The notes beneath the pieces were generated by a model, which saw only the letters and a list, made by a program, of their open reading frames with translations, was not told the origin of the DNA and did no database searches. From Saccoglossus kowalevskii (lineage: Eukaryota > Hemichordata > Enteropneusta > Harrimaniidae), in the NCBI RefSeq assembly GCF_000003605.2, contig NW_003122908.1, forward strand, positions 729,433 to 756,058: a stretch of 26,626 nucleotides of DNA. The letters are read 5' to 3'. How positions within the stretch are numbered: the stretch's first letter is position 1; each line of letters starts with the position of its first letter. Made by a program: the position numbers and the translations under genes. Positions 18,860-26,626 of this stretch are shown here, piece by piece.

Positions 18860-21800
18860 CATGAGACTTTCTCATAATCTCTAAAAAAAGGTCTGTTGCG
18901 TGGACTATTGTTTTCCAGCCATATAAGGTACGCATCACGCATCAATAGCATGATAGCCTTTAATATAGTCATTCCAACCTAGAATTCACTCGACAATTTT
19001 ACTTGGGATACCCCCCATTGGATGCCTTAGACAAAACATGTCTTTATATAACTTACTTATGCACATTAAGTGAGGCGGATCCTTATACTCCTGTAGGCAA
19101 AAGCCTCCTTAGATATGTTAATCAGCTTTAAATACCCGAGAGATAGTTCAGAATATTTATTGGACCAAGCCTTATTCAGACAAGCCCAATCAATAAAGCG
19201 CCTGCAGCTACTATTATCAAACCGCCATATGGACGACCAATTCGTATGCCGCACTCTTCATCCATGACTGTTTCACCTATTCCATGGAAATCAAAACAAT
19301 TGTTTACCTAACAGAAATACGTCTGTCTTGGTAAGCCTGTGCTCCTGTATCAAACAGATATCACAATTATCATTGACAGACTGGATCGACCTATTGACTT
19401 CACGACAGAAATATGGTGTTATTTTTAACTTCATGACAAACTAGAAATGCATGGTTGAAGTACACTTGTGTTATTTATTTATGACATATACGTTTACATC
19501 ATTTACACCTTTATTTCTCAAAAAGACATATCATCATTTGTAGTATTAGAATGAAGACGACTCACAAACACCTTAGAGATGTGTCACCGCTTTAAGATCA
19601 CTCCTTGGTTCAGAATTTGCATCAGCGATTATAGTTAAATTTACCTCGCTGAGCTCAAATACGTTGATACAGAAGAACAGCGATTGGCACTGGGCACAGA
19701 AATAAGCTTTAAAACAGCGCTCTAACAAGGACGAGGCGATGGACTTGAGCAATAGCCGTTTTATGCACGTGGAAGTGGTAACAAGAAATTGTGGGTTAGA
19801 TCACCGCTTTTTTATGAGACACCTTTAACGCCGCCTTGTCATAATCTTCGATGTCAGTTTTCCGGTTAAGGATTGCTTGAATCAGTGATAATTTCGAATC
19901 AAATTCAAATTCAGTGTAGCAATTTCTGTCTGTAGCCCGTCACTATCACGTTTGTCACGATGAATTGCGCGAATTCGTATCTCAATAATTTTTCATTTCC
20001 TCAGACACATCGATGTGTAATTATTTAAAAATCCACTGGTTGTAATCGCCTCATGTAATTTCTTTGTCATAGTAAAGTTCTACACACAGCTTGGTGATCA
20101 CGTCAATAGGCTGAATATCGATTGTATTCCACAAAAAACAAAGGAGCTCATTAATAACAATAGCTTTCTTACTAGTATTTGACACGTGTTTTTCACTCGA
20201 ACGAGTAGATCGCCCATTCATATTACATTACATTCTTCTACGTGTTTATACCAGGTAAACGACTCTACTCACATTGATCAATTTTAAGTCAGTTTTACAC
20301 AGTCTGATCTTTTTCGAAGTCAGCACACTGTGACGTTTCCCACATTAATTACAAGCACAGGATTGTATGACTGTTCAGAGATCTTGGATTCACAAAATCT
20401 TTGCCTTGAGGTATGCAACATATAGATTAATCATAAAAGAAGGCAGCATCACGATTGTGTACCACTCTGAAGTAGCTGTTACTGTGTCATGTTTTTTTTA
20501 AGAATCTTTTTGCCGTTGAGAACAGAACCAACACCAGGGCCAGATTTGGTCCTTGTGTATGAACGTGATAACTCTCCCTGTGTTTTCCCTGTGACAGAGA
20601 TGAATCGATTGCATTTTTGGATATTTACTACGTTTCTATGACGACAGATATTTGTTGAATAAATTCTTTATCATTGCACGATAACTTGAACAGTTATGCG
20701 TACAAATTGCCACGAATTATTTAGCATTATTCCATTATATTTCTAGAAGATCGCCTGATATGGTTGCCCTGGTGACAGATATTGTTGGGCGGATTCTTCA
20801 CAGCTGTGGTGGAGATATCTATAGCTATTATATTCGATTAATACAGTTTCATGAATATTTCTATGTCAAAATTATACACTTTAGTATATCATTTGTATTA
20901 TGGCAGTTGTTAGTGATACAAAACAAATATTGAAGAACACAATGAATTTGTATATTCTTGATTGTTTGATGTAAAATACAATAAAGTATTACTGTAAATA
21001 AAATCGTATCAATACGAAAAGAACAAAACACAAGTACTTAAGTAATACTATTAGTTTATTAATAAAATCACGTTACCAGGTCATCATATGAACTTCACAA
21101 AGACGATAATTGTATCAACCTGACAATGCATGCACAAATTACTCGTTGAACCACAGAACTAACAGACTAACATACAAGGAATGGTATGTTAATAGATTCT
21201 TACACTGAACAATATTATCACATCATCAGCATGCCCCTGCACATAAGTTGAAACAACCTTATTAATAAGCCATGTTGTCAAGCGGACTACGCGCACTAGA
21301 TGTGTTAGTCCGCCATTTGGTAATCGATTGGTTTGCAGTAATATCCCAGTAACACATATGAGGATTTGTTATTCTGTCATACATACAGGAGTGTGACACA
21401 AAATCACTTGTGCTATGGAAGGATTGGGTGCAAATATATCGCAACTCTTTGGTGTCATGTGATCCAGCGTATGGATATGTCTTGTACTTGTGATATAGAA
21501 GTTTACAGCGGAGTGTTTCAAGTTAGTATAGTGCATTGCATAAGGGTACGGTACATCTTTAAGACAGTCTCTAAGGTAAGTTATTATGTGAAAGACTCGA
21601 TTTGCTTGAATATGTGTTTTTTTTATCTATCTATCATGACTTCTGGTTATGCATTTCATCAATGAAATTGCAAAATATAATACATAAAGATATGCTGAAC
21701 ATATCTCGAATGGGTGCACAACTACCGGTTCCACCAACCCATACCCTCGACGATATCTTATTGTACATGATGCATTCGTCAACAAATATGCTTTGTAACG

Positions 21801-23187
21801 AGTCATAGAACTGATAATAACCTAAAACAATCACTACGGGGACTGTTGGATTTGAACATTATGATGACAGTTTTGACTGTACCAGTAAAATAATCTAATA
21901 ATACTTTGGCGTGGTCTATTTTTAGTAATTTAATAATTCTAGTAATTCATTGCGATTTTGTGACTAATATGAGGAAAATGTCATGTTTCTGCACAAAATA
22001 AATTGTTACATAAAACATCAACAAAATAGATCTAAAAGGTAGTTCACTTCTTCAGTGTAAATGTCTAACCAGATTATGTACAGTTCTGTCATCCATCTAC
22101 TCAATTTCAAGCTAGCCCCACTCATGGCAGAAGTATCTCACTGTGTGGTAAATTCAATTTAATCCTTCATTTCCTTAGCGTTTCCCTACTGTTTTATTGC
22201 ACTTTAATTTCAAGTTTTAAAATTCAAGACAGGAATCTAAAGGAATCTTTTAATACACACACTTTTTATTTTCTGACAAGTGTGTTTTAGTTTTCATCCC
22301 TTCAGACTTACTCGGGTTCTAATTTAAAAAGCTCACACACAAAAAAAAATCGTGTATTCAGAGGACATTCTACCTTCTATAGAAGCATTTCTCTAATATT
22401 CGGTGGATGACATAGTCACCCGTGAGCAGATTATTTATGGGACATTAACAGTTCTTTGTATTTGATTGAAGACCACTTTTCAATATTGTAATATTTAACT
22501 AGCTATTCTTCATTATCTCAATATCTTCATCATGATATAAACTACTCAATAAAAATCAAAATTAAATACATGTGTGCTAGATTTTAATACGCAATAATGC
22601 ATCATTCTTCATAAAGCATTGTATACTGAGTAGTTGCGTGAACGATACTTTCACCAGTTTAAAAAGTTTCATCAATGTACCATCTTTTCCCCTTGCCATC
22701 AAGTCTAATTACAGTTGCGTTGCAAACACAAAATAACATTTACTTGAGCTCCTCTTCACGACATATTTATGGACGACATCTTTAAAGCATTAAGAAAATT
22801 GGTTAGTAGTCTTCATGACTAAGCGCTATTAATAATTGTAATATATGTATATCTATATAATGTGAATTGATGGCCCAAAATGTTGTTGTATTGATAATAT
22901 TTCTCATGACAACTTTGTGAATATTTCCTCTTTATTTAAAAACCCATGGGATTTGATGGCCCGTCTGGGTGCATCAAACGATGAAAATGATTGCACCGGT
23001 TCTTCTCATACATGTATTCTAATCACATCCTCCACAATTTCCGCTGACTTGATGCTCGAATAAACCCTCCCTACATTTTCGTGGCCGGATATTCATGAGT
23101 GAAGGTGGCGATGTGCACCAGGTTAAAAATTTCCGCCTCGCCAGCCACTGATGCCAAACAATACAAATGCTTGGTTCGTTTAGGGCA
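18860..23187. other. Long AT-rich stretch with no supported gene
   Basis: Read on both strands, all frames are short and show no recognisable domain. No tRNA-like, rRNA-like or tandem-array structure was found. It could be intergenic or intronic sequence. Confidence 0.5.
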
Positions 23188-23344
23188 TCTATAAATAAAA
23201 ACAACATTGAGTTACAGTTCGGCGACCTTGTTGCATTTTTGCCTTCAACACAATGGTATATGTGTTGGGTGCATCGGCACAGTTAGATATGTCGGATTCG
23301 ATTGGCGGGTCTCACAGTAACAGTTCAGTGTCACCGATTACGTA
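23188..23344 (+). promoter_or_regulatory. TATA box and possible short first exon
   Basis: CTATAAATAA at about 23188-23197 sits in a locally GC-richer patch. About 55 bases downstream ATG 23252 opens a 30-codon frame (MVYVLGASAQLDMSDSIGGS) ending at TAG 23342-23344. The spacing would suit a TATA promoter with a short 5' UTR, but no good splice donor was found, so this is weak. Confidence 0.25.
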
Positions 23345-23572
23345 GTTATCCGGATACATAGATATATTGATTGGCTAATATCAGTTCACCCCAACGTCAT
23401 GAACCAATCTTGTGGACTCGAGTACTTTATTCTGCAAAACCAAAAATATGTGAGATATATCAATTCAGCTTAGTATAGTGTATTTGCATATATAATTAGT
23501 ATATTTGAACATTCAGATTTATTAGTAGTTGGAAAGGTGAACGGGAATGGCGTAAACAAAGAAAAAAAGAAC

Positions 23573-23594
23573 TTCACACGTGGGCACGTGTGAA
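23573..23594. promoter_or_regulatory. Perfect palindrome with two CACGTG E-boxes
   Basis: TTCACACGTG and CACGTGTGAA are perfect inverted arms separated by two G. CACGTG E-boxes lie at 23577-23582 and 23585-23590, centre to centre 8 bases. Paired E-boxes can bind bHLH factors; no target gene is evident. Confidence 0.45.
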
Positions 23595-23827
23595 CACTTG
23601 AACATGCTGATGTGACAATGTGTGCTCTCAGAACGTTCCCCATCATGTATGTCGTATCTTTTGTGTGTTACAATAGTAGCTTTAAAAATGAAGATAATTG
23701 TACCTTAGCTTAAAAAGTTTGTTTTGATGAATAGACCGAGAGTAAACACATAAATAATTTTTCCAACATAACATTAACATTAGTTATTTAAACAATAATG
23801 TACTGCCCGGTGGCTCATAATGAACGA

Positions 23828-23868
23828 AAGCACACTTTGCACGACATTATGGAGTCCAAAGTGTGCTT
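23828..23868. repeat. Hairpin with 12-bp perfect arms
   Basis: AAGCACACTTTG (23828-23839) and CAAAGTGTGCTT (23857-23868) are perfect inverted repeats around a 17-base loop. The stem is too short for a typical microRNA precursor. Confidence 0.7.
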
Positions 23869-24487
23869 GAGTGTATCTGTCAAAGTTGGGATTGGCCAGA
23901 CGACGATTTGTGCTTGTCGTTATTTTTCATATAGGTCAAAGTTATTCATTTTCAGTTTTGATTTTAATCGTTTTCACCCCATAATTTCCCGTATTATTAA
24001 ATGCCCATCTCTTTATTTGTTTTCATAACTCAACATTGTATTCCTATGCATGGTACGGGGCCTTGATGCTCAATAATGCAATACATTATCGCGAATAATC
24101 TGTGGCAATGACGTCATGAAATTTGTTGGTATTGACAATGCTATAATATAATTGTATAGTATGAGTTATATGTTTTTGTGTGCTCGATTGGCGCTGTTGT
24201 CAGCAACACGTTTTAGAATTGTCGATGTATTTGTCAACAGAGAGTGTAGGAACACTCACATATATGTGAGGGAAAATGTAATTTTATTACAAGTGCATCT
24301 TTTGCTGTTATTACTATATTCGCGCAAGTTAACCCTTTAACCTAGATTTCAATAAGATGATAAACATTTTATTTCCGCAATATTTTGTTTGCATTGTGAA
24401 ATAATTCGTGACATCTATTCATTAAATTTATACGCAAGTACGGTTTGCGCTTGGTAATAAATTGAGATCCCGCTACAAACCATGTGG

Positions 24488-24681
24488 ATATAAGGTCGAT
24501 GGCAGTTGTTCATAAACTGTAACAGTCCTGTAACATCGCTTTGACAAAAGTTCACTTATTAAGTTGCGAGAGTTCGAAGATTTCAGGATGCATGTAAACC
24601 TGACCTTGTTTTCCTGAGAAAAAAGCAGAAAGGGAATCTGGCGCTTCTTCGCAATTGATGTCTCCTGTAATGAGGTAAGTT
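24488..24681 (+). promoter_or_regulatory. Possible promoter and 5' exon with strong splice donor
   Basis: A TATAAGG at about 24488 and a consensus donor GAG/GTAAGT, with the GT at 24676-24677, bracket a possible 5' exon. The exon holds two near-donor ATGs (24658 and 24670, same frame) whose phase does not join the downstream open frame cleanly, so it may be untranslated. Pairing with the exon at 24966-25451 is inference. Confidence 0.3.
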
Positions 24682-24965
24682 ATTTTTGTTATCGTGACTA
24701 GCTCTGTGTTCATAATTGTAACCGTGGAGGTGATTGTTTCTACATTATAACCATATTCGCTATCAAGTCCTGATGTGAATCACCCCAAAAAGCATTGTGA
24801 TCACCATTTGGTTTAGACTCACTGAGTTGTACCTTTTGAAATTCTATAATAAACTGAAGCATTTTACCGAAACCATTTAAATAAAATGGCAGTGTATCAA
24901 CCGCTAGCTAAAACGAGAGCTACTATAACAAGTAAAATTGTGAGGCCCTTGATGTGTCTTGTTAA

Positions 24966-25451
24966 CTTGAGTTATTTATTGACGAATCCCAGCAGGAAAG
25001 TGGGTTTCAAGAAGTATCTTCGGTAAGGACACATCAAAATAAAACAACAAACAACAAATCTGAGATATTTGAAAGTATTGAAAACACAAAATTTACATGG
25101 AAGTTATCTAATGGCAAGACGTACGTAATGGCACATTGTGACAAATCAGTAGGTTTCTTGAAGAAAGATTGTTCTGTTGAAGAGAACAGTATGATCCTAT
25201 TTCATACCACAGAGAGAGAGTATCTATTTTCATATGCGGCTGCGCCAAAGGAATTACTTTGGCAGAGGGTCTACATTGTGTTCGAAGATATTCATGACTT
25301 CGTGAACATGGAACAAATATTACTGTATTCACGCAATGAGCCACTAATCATCTATACACATTTTGTGGTGCAAACAATTCTTCATCAGTTGAACTTTTAT
25401 CAAATTGACCAGGAGGGGCCAATGCATTCGCTTAAAGATATCTCATGCTGA
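24966..25451 (+). CDS. Possible coding exon, unrecognised protein
   Basis: One frame is open for 161 codons from just after a TAA at about 24963 to a TGA at 25449-25451. It starts LELFIDESQQESGFQEVSSV, passes a Thr/Asn/Lys-rich linker, and then becomes domain-like: FTWKLSNGKTYVMAHCDKSV, later LLWQRVYIVFEDIHDFVNME. A splice acceptor is possible at CCCAG (ending about 24992); the first ATG is at 25128. The same frame reads on past the TGA through one further stop (about 25494) into SWFDGQANVVPGTSEHTNKH, ending near 25610. The whole may therefore be a decayed gene of about 210 codons rather than an exon with a true stop. No family is recognised. Confidence 0.35.
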   Translation, partial: LELFIDESQQESGFQEVSSVRTHQNKTTNNKSEIFESIENTKFTWKLSNGKTYVMAHCDKSVGFLKKDCSVEENSMILFHTTEREYLFSYAAAPKELLWQRVYIVFEDIHDFVNMEQILLYSRNEPLIIYTHFVVQTILHQLNFYQIDQEGPMHSLKDISC

Positions 25452-25610
25452 AAAGAAATTGTCAATACGATTAATTACACTAGTTGTGATTGCCTGTAAA
25501 TTGCCAGGAGCTGGTTTGATGGCCAGGCCAACGTGGTTCCAGGGACAAGTGAACATACAAACAAGCACCTTCAAATACTTGTCCTACAAGTCAATAATTC
25601 CATAACTTTT

Positions 25611-25870
25611 ACCCTTTTTTTTCTTTTTCAGTATTGTATAGGCATTACACATATAATGGGCAAGAATTGTTATTATCCATCCAAAACAATCAGGATTTTA
25701 TTCATTTTGTTTTTATCCAAAGTTATCTAAATCTTATGGTAGGTAGGAACAATTCCTTTATCGGCATATCACAGGTACGTGTTACATTTTTAGTGTAAGC
25801 TACGATTGTCAGTTGGCAATATTTTATTTATTGATACAGTTAATTATTAGTCTGAATTTCCTTGAGAAGT
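25611..25870. other. AT-rich stretch, nothing recognised
   Basis: T-rich sequence without a credible frame. Confidence 0.5.
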
Positions 25871-26200
25871 TCATATAATTTGTCGATAATATTTCAGAGT
25901 ATTATGACGGTTATTAGCAAAAGATACCTTTTCATCAGGTTTGATCATTGCCGACTTGATTTGTATATTCTTTACTATGTTATGCAGGGTTGTCATAGCA
26001 AGTTGGGGAATAGCACTGTAACCACTTACTGTTAGCCATAGAGCCATATACACATATAAGATATGGTTTTTCCACCATTTTTTGGTTATTTTTGGAACTG
26101 TTAACAATAGTTCTTCTTCGTGTTTTTCAAATTGAATATTTTCAAAGCAATACATGTAACCAATATTTTTCTTTATTTTTCTAGGGCTGTCGAAAAGCAT
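25871..26200 (-). CDS. Possible minus-strand exon or relic, unrecognised
   Basis: A 109-codon minus-strand frame starts at ATG 26200 and has balanced composition, with FEKHEEELLLTVPKITKKWW and a hydrophobic segment (HILYVYMALWLTVSGYSAI) that could be a membrane helix. A donor-like GTAAGT (about 26027-26032, minus strand) falls inside it, so the coding part may end there. I do not recognise the family, and the AT-rich context makes a chance ORF possible. Confidence 0.25.
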   Translation of the reverse strand: MLFDSPRKIKKNIGYMYCFENIQFEKHEEELLLTVPKITKKWWKNHILYVYMALWLTVSGYSAIPQLAMTTLHNIVKNIQIKSAMIKPDEKVSFANNRHNTLKYYRQII

Positions 26201-26626
26201 AATAACTACAAAATCCTAACCTCTCAACAAGATGAGAATTGCATTGAATGCTCATACTCATTTATTCGATTTAAAATATAAGCAATCTTTAAAATGTGGA
26301 GCAATTCAGACATTGTCATTTGTGAATAAAACGTTGATGCAATGCTTCACACAAGTTGAGAACAATTATTTCCAATAGCTGGAAGTAGGCATCATGGTAG
26401 TGTATTTGTACGACATGCAAAGATACGAAAGTTATTGTCCAGTATGCAGGTTTATATTCTGAATATAAGAATCAGAGCAAAGTGTACCTAAACCCCTATC
26501 ATTGGAACAATTCAACTTGCTTCACTGTTTGGAAAGTACCTCAACCTAAACTATCGCAACTTATAATAAGGCACACAGAGACTTGCACCACCAATCTATC
26601 AACCTTTCCTACAGTACTTAAGTAGG
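26201..26626. other. AT-rich end of window, nothing recognised
   Basis: No supported coding frame or repeat. Confidence 0.5.

Noticed and set aside
18860..23187. Short ORFs in this long stretch as small genes
   Set aside because: None shows a motif, a convincing start context or splice signals; lengths match chance expectation in AT-rich DNA.
23828..23868. Hairpin as a microRNA precursor
   Set aside because: Only 12 paired bases, shorter than the stem normally required, and flanks do not extend the pairing.

Overview
The window looks like nuclear DNA from an animal, most likely a marine invertebrate. A mollusc or other lophotrochozoan is my guess, and the sequence does not prove it. It is AT-rich, has little coding sequence, and carries microsatellites, foldback repeats, splice-like signals, a DIRS retrotransposon family, a mariner relic and glycine N-acyltransferase-like (GLYAT) sequence. 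There are no bacterial operons, tRNA or rRNA genes that I can support.

Layout. Bases 1-3749 are AT-rich and hold a small inverted-repeat element (147-342), a possible 3'-terminal exon with two AATAAA signals (802-1240), a G13 tract, a (CA)12 microsatellite and a hairpin. Two GC-richer, same-strand copies of one DIRS-type tyrosine-recombinase retrotransposon follow, at 3750-8611 and 9621-12984, about 1 kb apart. Copy 1 keeps broken gag, reverse transcriptase, RNase H and the N-terminal part of the recombinase, but has lost nearly all of its right end. Copy 2 has lost RT and RNase H but keeps the recombinase C-terminal part, both inverted terminal repeats and a readable internal complementary region (ICR), the hallmark of DIRS replication. 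Both copies are dead, and their losses are largely complementary.

From 13.6 to 16.2 kb there are two GLYAT-like copies: a decayed fragment (about 13618-13767) and a 281-codon intronless copy (15336-16181) with a single in-frame TAG. Downstream, the minus strand carries a long decayed reading frame (about 16664-17726) of an uncharacterised protein family. Next come a mariner 5' end with a helix-turn-helix coding remnant (17923-18304), a second mariner-like terminal repeat in the same direction (18354) and a foldback element (18684-18859).

Bases 18860-26626 are mostly non-coding to my reading. They contain a double E-box palindrome (23573-23594), two weak promoter/first-exon candidates (about 23188 and 24488), an unrecognised possible exon (24966-25451, +) and an unrecognised minus-strand ORF (25871-26200).

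The genes do not form a functional unit. The main story is transposon structure and decay beside a broken GLYAT-like gene pair. The most informative item is the ICR of DIRS copy 2, which lets both element ends be defined from this sequence alone.
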